Positions 21,104 through 31,149 of a DNA stretch of 64,000 bases are shown in pieces. Under the pieces are notes generated by a model. That model ran no database searches. It was not told the DNA's origin and saw only the letters and a list, made by a program, of their open reading frames with translations. The position numbers were made by a program, and so were the translations under genes. This DNA comes from Bicyclus anynana (lineage: Eukaryota > Arthropoda > Insecta > Lepidoptera > Nymphalidae). Position 1 is the stretch's first letter. Each line of letters starts with the position of its first letter. Location of the stretch: assembly GCF_947172395.1 (NCBI RefSeq), contig NC_069083.1, positions 5,922,501 through 5,986,500 of the forward strand. The letters are read 5' to 3'.

Positions 21104-21914
21104 CAATCCACCATGATTTATTGAAGCATAACTTCATTTTTTATGTTTAATTTTATCAGTAGCTATTAAACATTAAACTACTAATATTTAATTAAAAAAT
21201 ATTTTTTTTTTGACATCGATAATGCAAAACAAGGTCTTTTTATTTTACAAAAAAACCAAAACAATATCATAAAATAAAAAAAATTGTATCAATTACCTAT
21301 ATCATTTTATATAGACAAAATATGAGCTAGACAATTATTATCAATCCTTTTAATTTTTTTTGAGATTTTTTTTTAAGGAGAAGTTGGAACTTAGCTAACT
21401 TACCCTAATTATACCTTTAAGTAATGCCGACGTGGAATGGTAGCAAGAATACTGTCTGCATTTGCTCGTTAGGCAGCCAGGATGATCCTTTGTGCAAAAA
21501 TAAGCCAGCCTATGTGTCCAGTCGAGGCAACTAGCCGCGGGTGCAAGTACTCGTATCTTGAAAGTAGTTTTTTCTATAAAGTTGATTATTATGAGTAATA
21601 TAGGATAAGTAAACTACATCACTGATAAAATTACTATATACAGCTAAAAAAAAAATATAAAACAAGAGAAAAATAATGCACAGTACCTACCTATATTTTT
21701 GTATATGGATACGTCGAACGTCGAAATAGTTTTTCACTTTAAAATCCTTCACCATATTGGCCGTATGTCACTGGTGGCCTGGAATTCACCCAGTATTGGC
21801 AGAAGTCGAAATAATCCCGCGACGAAGCAGCAGTTTATTACGTTCGCAATATACTCCTGGCTACGAGGCTACGAGGCGAGGCGCGATTTGATTGCCGCCG
21901 CACTGTGCGCCACA
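21104..21914. other. Unassigned DNA
   Basis: Mostly AT-rich. 21740-21915 is GC-richer, with a 73-codon plus frame that has no recognisable motif. Confidence 0.35.
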
Positions 21915-22490
21915 AATTGATTTCTAAATAATTTCTAGCGTTGAGAAATTCACACAACTGCTTTAGTTTATAGCGAGGAATATTATCTAGATTAGTAATT
22001 TATTAATGAAATCTATCTATCTTTCTGTCTTAAGAGAGAAGACGTTTTATTATTTATGAGAGTTACCTTGCACAGTGATGTCAGGTAATGCAGCAAAAAC
22101 AGCAGTACCGACGCGGCATACTACTAAAGACATGTACGCAGTGACCAACACACTATCAACTATAGTGGTGGGTGCTACAGAAACGTGCGAAAATTTGACC
22201 GTTTGTGGCTAGCATAACTGACGAATAAGTTGGATTCTCGTCAATAGTTCTTTTTTTTATAATTACCACTACACCAGTATTAGTGGTAACACTTCAATGC
22301 CTAATAATTTTAAGTAATTCATGTGTCACAAATTAATTTGCTTCAGATAAAGCGGCTGTAAATTGCATATATTCGATTAGTAAGCTAATAATTAAATCAA
22401 TCTATCTTTCTGTCCTATATTCTAAGAAAAGAGAGTAGACATTTCATTACTTATGAGTGTTATGTACCTTACGCAGTGGTGTCACGCCAC
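21915..22490 (+). repeat. Two diverged direct copies of a ~170-bp block
   Basis: CACAAATTGATTT...GATTAGTAA...ATCTATCTATCTTTCTGTC (21910-22085) recurs as CACAAATTAATTT...GATTAGTAA...AATCTATCTTTCTGTCC (22327-22490). Both continue into ACCTTGCACAGTG / ACCTTACGCAGTG, which resembles a SINE head. A GTTTGATTCTCGGC box follows the second copy. Confidence 0.55.
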
Positions 22491-23727
22491 GTAGAAAATC
22501 TAAGTTTGATTCTCGGCAAGGGTTAGTTTTTTTATGACTACACCGGTAACTTCCCAACTCGATACGCATGATGCGGATAGGTGGACGCCTACGTTTATTC
22601 GTCCTTACCGGGATGTATTTACGTCCTTTCGTCGTTTCTGCTGTGTAGCGTGTAGTGAGCAACCATTTATATCATTGACATGTTGCACGTAGCCATTGTG
22701 CAAGTGTTCTCGACATTGTGTGCGGAACAGAACATGTTAATTATGTCCCGAGTGATGCTTGCCAGCGGACTGAGAGGCTGCGATGGCTAGACATACCTTA
22801 TTTTATGAATGTTAGATGAAATTTGTTAGCTTAACCTACCATATGTAAGCACGGTAGCCAAGGAAGTTTGGATTGTGTTGGCTTTAAAAGATATCAGATT
22901 TCAATGATCGATATCCTAAACTATCCAAAGCGTGTTCTTTTTTTTCTTATTCATTTATTCGTCTTTTTTTAAATGTTATTAAAATACGAAATATTATGAG
23001 GAACCTCCTCACAATGGGCACCGTTTCAAGAACTGCCTTTTGTATCAGACCCTTGATCCAGCAAAGCGTGAAAGCTTCTTAATGTGTTGATCGAAGCTTT
23101 TTGCATAATAGGTTGATCGAAGTTTTTTAAAGCGTATCATTAATATGTATTTATTTACCTCGGCGGAGTGGGAGAAATTATATTCCCAATCGCAAGTCAC
23201 TTAGCTTTGCGGCTGTTTGAAAACACAGTACGTTTTTGGTCGTATTGTTAAAAATATTAGAAAATTAAATTTTTTATGTATTCAAAAAAATATAATATTT
23301 TTTTAAATCTAGTAGAACGATAATAAACAATTTAAGACCCTTATAAAAAAAGTGTCAACTAGCCTATTACTACTATAGTAGAAGAATGGAAACTTTTAAC
23401 TACCCTAAAATGAGGTTTCTCTGGCTAGCGCAGGATTTCGTTCTACAGCGTCACGGACCTAGTTAATCGTTCGCTTTCGATGGGCGGATTTATATACCAG
23501 ACCAATGGCCATTACCAACAAATGTGTTACCAAATAAATCTCGCGTTGGCGTCGGTTACAATATTTTCAATGATGTTGACTGTACTTTGCACTTTTATGA
23601 TTTATAAACAATTTTAACAAAATACAAGCATGTCTATGAATATTATGCCAATAATTATGTTCTCAATTTATAAGAGATGTTACAAACATTTATTAATGTA
23701 ATTGATAACTTATAAACTAAAAACATG
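22491..23727. other. Unassigned DNA, 1.2 kb
   Basis: No recognised gene. 23000-23220 is moderately GC-balanced but gives no family match that I trust. Confidence 0.35.
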
Positions 23728-23950
23728 GAGACGCCCGCGACTTCGTCCGTGAGGAATTCAGTTTTTCACAAATACCGCGGGAACCATGGATTTTTCCGGG
23801 ATGAAAAGTAGCCTATGTGTTAATCCAGAGTAAAATTTATTTCTATTCCAAATTCCAGCCAAATCGCTGCAGTTAGCGCCGTTAAAGAGTAACAAACATT
23901 CAAACAGACATACATCCATACCAACTTTAGCGTTTATACTATTAGTAGGA
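23728..23950 (-). mobile_element. Helitron-like element, CTAG end lost
   Basis: GACGCCCGCGACTTCGTCCG, CCGCGGGAACCATGGATTTT, AAGTAGCCTATGTGTTAATC and minus 5' end TCCTACTAATAG. The terminal CTAGCG is replaced by ATGGA. Confidence 0.85.
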
Positions 23951-24015
23951 TAGGTATAAAAGCTTATAAAAGGTTATAAAAGTTATAAAAGGTTTGAAAA
24001 CAGTTTTATACATTT

Positions 24016-24025
24016 AAAGTCGGGT
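24016..24025. repeat. SINE target duplication, left
   Basis: AAAGTCGGGT precedes the SINE and is repeated at 24346-24355. Confidence 0.9.
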
Positions 24026-24345
24026 GGCCTCCGTGGCGCAGTGGTATGCGCGGTTGATTTACAAGACGGAGGTCCTGGGTTCGATCCCCGGCTGGGCAGA
24101 TTGAGATTTTCTTAATTTGTCCAGGTCTGGCTGGTGAGAGGCTTCGGCCGTGGCTAGTTACCACCCTACCGGCAAAGACGTACCGCCAAGCGATTTAGCG
24201 TTCCGGTACGATGCCGTGTAGAAACCGAAAGGGGTGTGGATTTTCATCCTCCTCCTAACAAGTTAGCCCGCTTCCATCTTAGACTGCATCATCACTTACC
24301 ATCAGGTGAGATTGTAGTCAATGGCTAACTTGTAAAGAATAAAAA
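24026..24345 (+). mobile_element. Full-length tRNA-derived SINE (family A)
   Basis: Head GGCCTCCGTGGCGCAGTGGT (A box) and GGGTTCGATCCCCGG (B box), then GCTTCGGCCGTGGCTAGTTA, GTACCGCCAAGCGATTTAGC, AGTTAGCCCGCTTCCATC and an AATAAAAA tail. A 10-bp exact target duplication flanks it, so this is a recent LINE-driven insertion. Confidence 0.95.
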
Positions 24346-24519
24346 AAAGTCGGGTATAAAGTACTGAAAGCGTAGGCTGAACTGTACCTATCTAAAATCA
24401 AAAGCCAGACTAAATTTACCAAGCATGCACTAGCTAGGTATTTCAAAATTTGTTTATACTAATTTGAAAGAGCAGAGAGAGGGTGGGTATGTTTTAATTT
24501 TCATCAAGGGCAGGAATGG

Positions 24520-24960
24520 AACGTGAACACTGCGTATCCTTTTGTGGGTGTGGTAATTTTAATGAGTTTTGCGCTAGACTAGCGACACCGCCCGAAGCGG
24601 GCCTGCATTAGTAGCGAGTGAGAGTTGGAAAAGCCTGTACTAAGCGGCCTCTAAAACAAACATAGTGGTGTGCCTATGCTGTGTTTATTTTTATTAATTT
24701 CATCGATGGAAACAAACGTATTATAATTATTTTTTTGATATTTGCGTATCTTTTTATCGGTATGGTAATATTAATCGGCCATATTTATAATCATTCATTC
24801 AGATTTAAGCATCAATTTACTTCAAAGTAACTTTACTTTGAAGTCTTTTGATGCTTCTGTTTATACAATGTTTATTTTATTCAATGTTTTTAAACTCGAA
24901 ATTTTACACTTTGAACTTGTAAATGCCGAATGAGTTTTGCGCTAGATTAGCAATAAGACA
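24520..24960 (+). repeat. Unclassified block, direct copies sharing a GAGTTTTGCGCTAGA core
   Basis: AATGAGTTTTGCGCTAGACT (24561-) and AATGAGTTTTGCGCTAGATT (24931-) are near identical. The flanks are alignable only in part. A GGTATGG motif lies between (24760) and resembles 13314 and 13561. Confidence 0.55.
24807..24856. repeat. 50-nt hairpin
   Basis: Inner arms ACTTCAAAGTAA (24819-24830) and TTACTTTGAAGT (24833-24844) pair perfectly. Outer arms AAGCATCAA and TTGATGCTT pair across a symmetric 3-nt internal loop. Short for an animal pre-miRNA; function unknown. Confidence 0.8.
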
Positions 24961-25042
24961 CTGACTGTGCGTACTTTAGAAGAAAAGCGTTTGATGAACT
25001 GGCCTCCGTACACATGTTATATACTGGATTTATTTCATAAAA

Positions 25043-25412
25043 ATCATCATGATCATCTTTATTAGCCGATGTATATCCATTGCTGAGGCTTCCTATAAGG
25101 TCTTGGGCCGCCAGCATCCAGTGGCTTTCCGTTACTTGCTTAATGTCTTCGATCCACCTAATATGGAAGTTACTAACATAACACAACACTTTGAGACTCC
25201 AACACCCATCGGATCTTCTAACTAAACCAGTCTGTCCTGCACATTGCAACATTAGATTCGTGACTTGAGCTGTGTTAATAATGACTTTAGTTATTTTGCG
25301 GATCTCCTATTTTTGATCATACGGATATATTCCAAGCAAAGCTATGAGTAGCTCTATCACCCTGTGAGTGACTCTGAACCTTCTAATGAGGCCTACAATT
25401 TGCGACCAAGTC
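25043..25412 (-). mobile_element. Degenerate RTE LINE 3' part
   Basis: Follows 981-1400 segment by segment (GCCGATGTATATCCATTGCT, GCCAGCATCCAGTGGCTTTC, CTTAATGTCTTCGATCCACC, GCGGATCTCCTATTTTTGAT), with many substitutions and indels. Much older than the copy at 981. Confidence 0.8.
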
Positions 25413-26175
25413 TTTTATAGAAAAAATATGTAATATTTAATACTACGATTTGTGAGCTAGTGATATATTAATGGTATTGATACTAATAAACATAAAATAC
25501 AATTTGAAAAAGATAATATAAAAAATATCGTAATATTTTATCGATATCTCGCAGCGTACACCTCTAACGCCGCCATTAATTTCGTCAACCGTTATAAGCA
25601 AAGCAGTTGGCGTTATTAGCCTTACCCTTTAATGCGTAATAATTTACTGCACTTTATATTAAAACAGAACATTTAAAACTTCCCCAACATTAGGGACTCC
25701 GTACTCGTACGTACTCGCAGGGTATTTCAAAACTTACTTGAGTGCTTATTAGCAAATAGGTTCAGACCCTTGTTTTTACAACGGTAAGTTTGAGATTTTA
25801 ACCTCTGTTTGTAAATATGAAATTAAAAAGTTTGCATTTCTACCTTACGGCAATATCTACTTCGTCGACGTTGATTTTATTTTTCTGTCTAATAGTTTTT
25901 ACGAAAAATAAAAGTTTTTACGCTAAAACCGTTAGATAAATTTTCATACAGCGTAAAAGGATACAAGTTACTATTTTTTACAAAAACATTACTTATAGGA
26001 GGTGTTTGTTTGATAATAATCGTGTCTTTACATGTTTAATTTTTCAATTATGTGATGTGATGATTTTATCATTTTCAACAAACACTTTGGAAGTTAAATT
26101 TGGTGCTTGTTATTACTAACAGTATAAAGATAAATACATAGACACCAAGTAGTAGTTAGTTTATACATATCTATA
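25413..26175. other. Unassigned AT-rich DNA
   Basis: Nothing recognised. Confidence 0.4.
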
Positions 26176-26323
26176 TCTATACTTATAATAATTTTGTTCA
26201 TAAATCATAAAAAAAATTAAATACAATGTAATTCTAAAGTTTTTAAAATTCAACCCCTAAAGTGGTGAAATAGGGCTTGAAAGTTTAAATTGATTTCCAC
26301 GCGAAGTCGCGGGCGTCCGCTAG
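26176..26323 (+). mobile_element. Helitron-like element, 148 bp
   Basis: TCTATACTTATAATAATTTT start; ends CACGCGAAGTCGCGGGCGTC, CGC and CTAG. The interior has a CAACCCCTAAAGTGGTGAAA block that corresponds to the place where other copies carry the G-rich tract. Confidence 0.88.
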
Positions 26324-26352
26324 TTCGAAATAAAGACCGTTGTTATTCCTTG

Positions 26353-26664
26353 AGAGCGGGGGCACACGATGCGTTGCGGCGGCGGTGCGGCGCCGGAACG
26401 GTGTCGCTGCGTCGTCTTTCATAGAAATATCTGTGGCATGACACACGATGCGCTGCGGCGCCGCACCGGACTTGCAACCACCGAAACGAGGCGGGGAGGG
26501 GTGAATGCGTTGCGACGTCGGAGCGGCAATGAGTTATTAACAGACTGTCCTGCGCTGCTACGGCGCCGCTGCTACATAACAACGTTGCGGCGCCGCACCG
26601 CTCGTGCGCCAGCTGATGAAATCTTTGCGATGCGGCGCCGCAACGCATCGTGTGCCCCCACTCT
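26353..26664. mobile_element. GC-rich foldback element (MITE-like)
   Basis: Ends are inverted repeats: AGAGCGGGGGCACACGATGC on the left and the complement of AGAGTGGGGGCACACGATGC on the right, extending into GTTGCGGCG. Self-complementary GCGGCGCCGC occurs four times inside, with near-variants. It is sharply GC-richer than its surroundings. The ~100-codon frames on both strands are translations of the palindromic motif. No clear target duplication seen. Confidence 0.8.
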
Positions 26665-26948
26665 ATGCAACCTATTTTGTATACCTACTAAATAATGTCA
26701 TAAATACTGCTATTTCGTCTCTTTGCTAAACATATGCCTCTGAAAGTAATAGCTGGTGACCCTCTATAAAGTGCCGATTAATGAATATGAGGATAAACGA
26801 TAATTATTTGGAAACAGTCCTATTATTAAACGATCTACCTTGTTTGACATTTGCTAAATTAAATAAAGGAAGACTTATTTATTATGTTATGTTACAATTA
26901 AAATCTAATAAAAGTAAGTTTAGAAAGTTTGTAGATAAGTAGAACTGT
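26665..26948. other. Unassigned AT-rich DNA
   Basis: Nothing recognised. Confidence 0.4.
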
Positions 26949-26958
26949 AACCGAGTAT

Positions 26959-27132
26959 CATCATAATTATTAACCACGTATTCAGCTCACTGTTTGAGAC
27001 ACGTGATATTTATTTTCTTAAAATGCACATAACTGAAAAGTTGGAGGTGCATGCCTCGGACTGTATTTGAACCTACGCCCTACGAATCGAAGGCAGAAGT
27101 CATATCCACTGGGCTATCACGGATCTCACTGG
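26959..27132 (-). mobile_element. SINE family B, internally deleted, with target duplication
   Basis: Minus-strand copy that keeps the 3' GTTAATAATT end, CACGTGATATTTA, the B-box region and GGGCTATCACGG, but lacks most of the body after the CAGTGAGC block. AACCGAGTAT flanks it exactly (26949-26958 and 27133-27142), so the deletion may have been present in the transposed copy. Confidence 0.88.
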
Positions 27133-27149
27133 AACCGAGTATGATTACA

Positions 27150-27350
27150 ATTTTTTTTTATTCTTTACAAGTTAGCCCTTGACTACAATTTCACCTGATG
27201 GTAAGTGATGATGCAGTCTAAGATGGAAGCGGGCTAACTTGTTAGGAGGAGGATGAAAATCCACACCCCTTTCGGTTTCTACACGGCATCGTACCGGAAC
27301 GCTAAATCGCTTGGCGGTACGTCTTTGCCGGTAAGGTGGTAACTAGCCAC
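27150..27350 (-). mobile_element. SINE family A, 5'-truncated
   Basis: T-rich tail, CAAGTTAGCCCTTGACTAC, GCACACCC-type and GGCGGTACGTCTTTGCC blocks, ending at AACTAGCCAC. Confidence 0.88.
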
Positions 27351-27597
27351 AATGAACTCTACTAGGGGTAAAATCGGTTTGCAAAAAAGATTTAGAAGGA
27401 TACTGAGAAATAGGCCTAATTGCAGGTTAGCTATGTAATAGTGCAAATAATTCTGTAAAGTTGTACAGTGCACATTAATTATTAATGTAACTGCGAAACT
27501 TAAATATATTGTACGTGAACAAAGTTCCAAAGCTACTAGGTACACCTTTTATTAAAGTAATCCAAAGACTAGTAACCATGTAAACAGTGCCCAACTT

Positions 27598-27735
27598 TAT
27601 ATTCTGAGTGTCAATATAGCTAAGATGTTTAAAAACCGACAAACAGTGAAGGGTACGACGGGCAATTGGATAGCTGGTGGAGGCGGTCAATTGAAGCACT
27701 AGAGAGAACTCATTACAGGGGTTCTATTGGTATAC
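27598..27735 (+). repeat. Unclassified dispersed repeat, copy 2
   Basis: GTGAAGGGTACGACGGGCAA, GGAGGCGGTCAATTGAAGCA and GAGAACTCATTACAGGG align with 16318-16450. Confidence 0.6.
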
Positions 27736-28584
27736 CTACTGGACTTACATAGAGTTTAAGATCCTAGAATAGGCATAGTTTGTCTATGTCTTGTCAGAAC
27801 ATAATATACTATGTTATTCCCTCAGAATGCATGAGTGATGTCACAGTTTATTAATGGTTTATTATATTTAACGCCTCAATCAATATTTGAGAGAAATTCG
27901 CTGTGAAAATATTTCAAAAACTTACATAAAAACCAGCCTTTTATCCCATTTGAAATGAGACGTGTTATGTTTCTTGCGGGCTTGTTAAATATTGACAATA
28001 ATAATTATATACCTAGTTTATCTGTAAAGGAATCTCTAAAATTTATCATCATCACCTCATGATGAACAATGACCCGATGGTCATTGTTTGCTGGAAGGCC
28101 TCTTGCATGAATTTTCAAACACGACGGTCTCGAGTCACCCTGCAACCTTGCGCTTTTTCTGAACTATAGGTAATGTTATATTTTATTTTTTTATTCATAT
28201 ACTGAATATATGAATGCTTTTCTAATGTCGTAATGAATTTTCGTTTTCATAAACAAAATCAAATATTACGAAATTTAGTCACGTCTGCATTTCATTTCTT
28301 ACACACGAAATCTGATAATGAAAAAAGAGGATTTACTTAATAGGTATACACACAGATATGCGTATTATAAAAATACACGTTCTTTTGAATATTCAATATT
28401 AACAAAATACTGAAGAGAAAATAATGTAACAATATGAATTTTCATAAGGTTACTGGCGCCTGTTTGCTATATACCTAAAATAAATCTGTAGAGAGGTCAA
28501 TTCCGTACATGAAATATATTTCTAAAAGAACTATCAGGGGGTGATTAGTGATCGATACTGATGCCAAAAATGTAATCAGTAAAA
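27736..28584. other. Unassigned AT-rich DNA
   Basis: No gene recognised. 28045-28140 has a GCTGGAAGGCCTCTTGCATG patch that recalls an RTE 3' end in poor condition. Confidence 0.35.
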
Positions 28585-28784
28585 TTTTTGTCTGTCTGTC
28601 TGTCTATCTGTATGTTCGTTTATAGATAACAAAAACTACTTCATCACGCTAACATCAATAGGAGCAGAGCAGTGAAGGAAAATGTTGGGAAAACGGGAGA
28701 AGTTACTCCATTTTTACAGCGATACTACTGTAAGGGCTGGATTAAAGAGGTCTAAGGGCGGACGAAGTCGCAGGCGTTCGCTAG
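28585..28784 (+). mobile_element. Helitron-like element with (GTCT)n
   Basis: A GTCTGTCTGTCTGTCTATCT run near the 5' side, then ACTACTTCATCACGCTAACA, and 3' GCGGACGAAGTCGCAGGCGT hairpin with CTAG at 28781. Association of GTCY microsatellites with lepidopteran non-autonomous elements is known. Confidence 0.8.
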
Positions 28785-28972
28785 TAAAAGTATAAAGTAC
28801 CTAAATTATTTTAATGCAGTTTTTAATAATAGATAGGGCGATCCCGGAAGAATATTTCTACGTATAGTAGGTTTATTAAAGAATGTCGTGGTTCAAATTT
28901 TCTATGCAGAAGTAGTCATGGGCATCCGATGACTTGTTTATAATATTATAATTACTATGTTTATTATGATTA

Positions 28973-29213
28973 CTAGCGGACGCCCGCGACTTCGTCCGCG
29001 TGGAAATCAATGTAAACTTTCAACCACTATTTCACCCCTTTTTCATTTTATTTTCGCAGTAAAAAGTATCTTGTAACCTTCACCGTATTATGGTCTTAAA
29101 CCGTGCCAAGTTTCATTTGAATTCATTCAGTAGTTTTTGCGTGATGTCCGAATAACAAAAAACACGGACAGACAGACAGACAAAAAAACGACCAGTATTA
29201 TTATAAGTATAGA
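28973..29213 (-). mobile_element. Helitron-like element, 241 bp, both ends intact, with (GACA)n
   Basis: CTAG at 28973, GCGGACGCCCGCGACTTCGT hairpin, AAACCGTGCCAAGTTTCATT, a GACAGACAGACAGAC run (GTCT on sense) and minus start TCTATACTTATAATAATA. Same subfamily as 28585-28784. Confidence 0.92.
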
Positions 29214-29290
29214 TATTACCAAGATTTAGTGATCGTCTTGTTTTGTTTCCTTAAACACTTAATTACCAAGCCGCAAATATTTGTCTTGTT

Positions 29291-29410
29291 GCAAAATGTT
29301 GGCTTAATTATAACTTGTAGTCACACGTTGATTCTCGTTCTACTAATATTTACTCCTTAACAAGAAAGCTGACTTATCTGCGTGAAACGTAATAAACTTT
29401 GTAGGTGTGT
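29291..29410 (+). repeat. Unclassified dispersed block, copy 3
   Basis: GTTGGCTTAATTATAACTTG, GTCACACGTTGATTCTC and GCTGACTTATCTGC align with 20350-20470. Confidence 0.6.
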
Positions 29411-29534
29411 GCTTTATATTTGTTCCTTTTCGCAATGCGGCGTATTTTCGCTTCTGTCAGTATTTATTTTCATTATTAGGTATTAGTATTACTTGAAAAC
29501 TGAAACTTAAATATAAAAAAAAAAAATAAAGATC

Positions 29535-30030
29535 GTTAGTCTATTCGGATCACGAGGTCTTGGAGTCGAGTCCTGGAACGGGCTATGATATAGTAAGAAT
29601 TGTTTCGTCTATTAAATATTCGCTTAAATTCCCAGCTTGGACTTGGAAAGTCAGTAGTGTTACACCCACGTGCATCGTAGATGTAAGGACTCTCGTCCTT
29701 ACTATAAGATAAACAAATCTCTGGCTCATTCCTACACTGGTATGGCGAGCAGACCGCACACGACCACCCCGGTCAAGCGCCGGTGACAGACTGTCCCATT
29801 GCCCCCACTATCAATGTACATGAAATAGTGTATGTAGTACTTTAGGTATCTATTTAGTAGACACAAACACTACAGTCACCTACAGTAGAGCATAAAACCG
29901 CCGGTGCCCTGTCATTGTATCTAACATCTGAATCTGATAACGGTTATTAAAGAAACATTATTACCCTAAGCCTGCCAACCTCCATTGGAACAGCGTCGTG
30001 GAACTAAGGTCTGTAGGCCGTTAAAATCTG
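29535..30030 (+). mobile_element. Degenerate tRNA-derived SINE (family E)
   Basis: B-box-like GGAGTCGAGTCCTGGAACGG, then TTCCCAGCTTGGACTTGGAA, GTGTTACACCCACGTGCATC, and a 3' part with CCATTGGAACAGCGTCGTGG. The order matches a long lepidopteran SINE known to me. Age has blurred the A box. Confidence 0.5.
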
Positions 30031-30078
30031 ATAATGATAATGAATCAAAAAGAAATGAAAATGGTGGTTGCACATGGT

Positions 30079-30227
30079 TCACTTGCGAAATTTCAATACC
30101 GAGCGTATTAAAAATGCAATTAAAAACAATCGAGGCTCAAAAGTTTTAGCAAGAGCTCTGTCTATTGGACAGAGGCAGCTAACGCGAAGACCGAACACAG
30201 GAATATGATTTCTTCAAAGCCCGAGCC
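30079..30227 (+). mobile_element. Internal RTE ORF fragment
   Basis: Translates as LRNFNTERIKNAIKNNRGSK and ALSIGQRQLTR, collinear with residues 219-253 and beyond of the RTE at 981-3427, with a damaged end (frameshift after QLTR). It has neither tail nor 5' end, so it is an internal relic rather than a simple 5'-truncated insertion. Confidence 0.88.
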
Positions 30228-30777
30228 TCGTACATACTACACAGATGTATACCATCTTCTGTGGCTGTAGATAATTAATATTAATATATTCAAGCTTTCT
30301 GTGGTGTTTGGAAATTACTATAGGCCTATGAGTATCAAAGACATGGCGATAACGAATTTCTTTTTCATAAAAACTTTGCGATATTTTTACAGTGTAATGA
30401 TGTTGTAGTGTTTCAAAATTAGGGGAGTGAGAAATGTTTTCGACCATAAATTAAGCTTTATTACCGAAAACCGTGTACTATCTTCGTCTGAGGTGCTCCA
30501 TCGACATAATTTAACTTTTTCTTATTATCTTTTATGGGTTATTGCAGAGACTGCTTTTTTGTTGTAGGTAGGTACGCTATAACTTAGAAATTAACTTTAT
30601 AATAACGTACGTACAATAAAATTTTGTCTTACAATTTTTGTTTTTCTTCTGTTTGTTGATCATTAAGTGTCTTAATATTAATACTTAATGATTTTTTTAT
30701 TTCTTGAATGATTCTATATCTTAGGTAAACTTTATAATAGTTTCTACTTCTATTCAATTGGAAAATTTTATTGATTA
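30228..30777. other. Unassigned DNA containing a 34-bp core shared with 35095-35128
   Basis: 30499-30532 (CATCGACATAATTTAAC then TTTTTCTTATTATCTTT) is identical to 35095-35128, and the left flanks are weakly alignable. The rest is AT-rich with no coding evidence. Confidence 0.7.
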
Positions 30778-30962
30778 CTAGCCGATGCCGTGTGGTTTCT
30801 CCTTTTCTATTCTTTACTATCCCAGATTATTTAATGAGAAGACTATACACTTACAAGGAATGCTTTCTATTAGTAACAGAATTTTCAAAATCGGTTATGT
30901 AGATCCAGAGATTACCTCCTACAACCACACAAACTTTTACCTCTTTTCAATAATAGTATAGA
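30778..30962 (-). mobile_element. Degenerate Helitron-like element
   Basis: CTAGCCGATGCCGTGTGG at the 3' end, AATTTTCAAAATCGG in the body, and minus start TCTATACTATTATTG. Well diverged. Confidence 0.65.
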
Positions 30963-31012
30963 TTTCAAGTAGACTTACAAGGAAGCTTATTTATTATTAA
31001 GATTTTTAGATT

Positions 31013-31082
31013 AACTAGAAAGATGTATGGGAATGATAGATCTTGATCAAGTGAAATGTTATTTCCATACATCTTTCTAGTT
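31013..31082. repeat. 18-bp perfect inverted repeat, 34-nt spacer
   Basis: AACTAGAAAGATGTATGG (31013-31030) and its exact complement at 31065-31082. Confidence 0.92.
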
Positions 31083-31149
31083 TTCGAAGCGTTAGCGATC
31101 GTAGAAAGAGAATCGATCGATTTGGCCCGCCGATCCGCATTGGAGCAGC

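Noticed and set aside
24026..24100. tRNA-like sequence with A and B boxes
   Set aside because: It is the head of SINE A: it continues into the SINE body with an A-rich tail and target duplication, and does not close as a cloverleaf acceptor stem. The same holds for 13937, 33280, 39313 and 49938.
26343..26695. Two ~100-codon frames on opposite strands rich in Arg/Ala/Cys
   Set aside because: Both follow the palindromic GCGGCGCCGC units of the foldback element; high GC removes stops.
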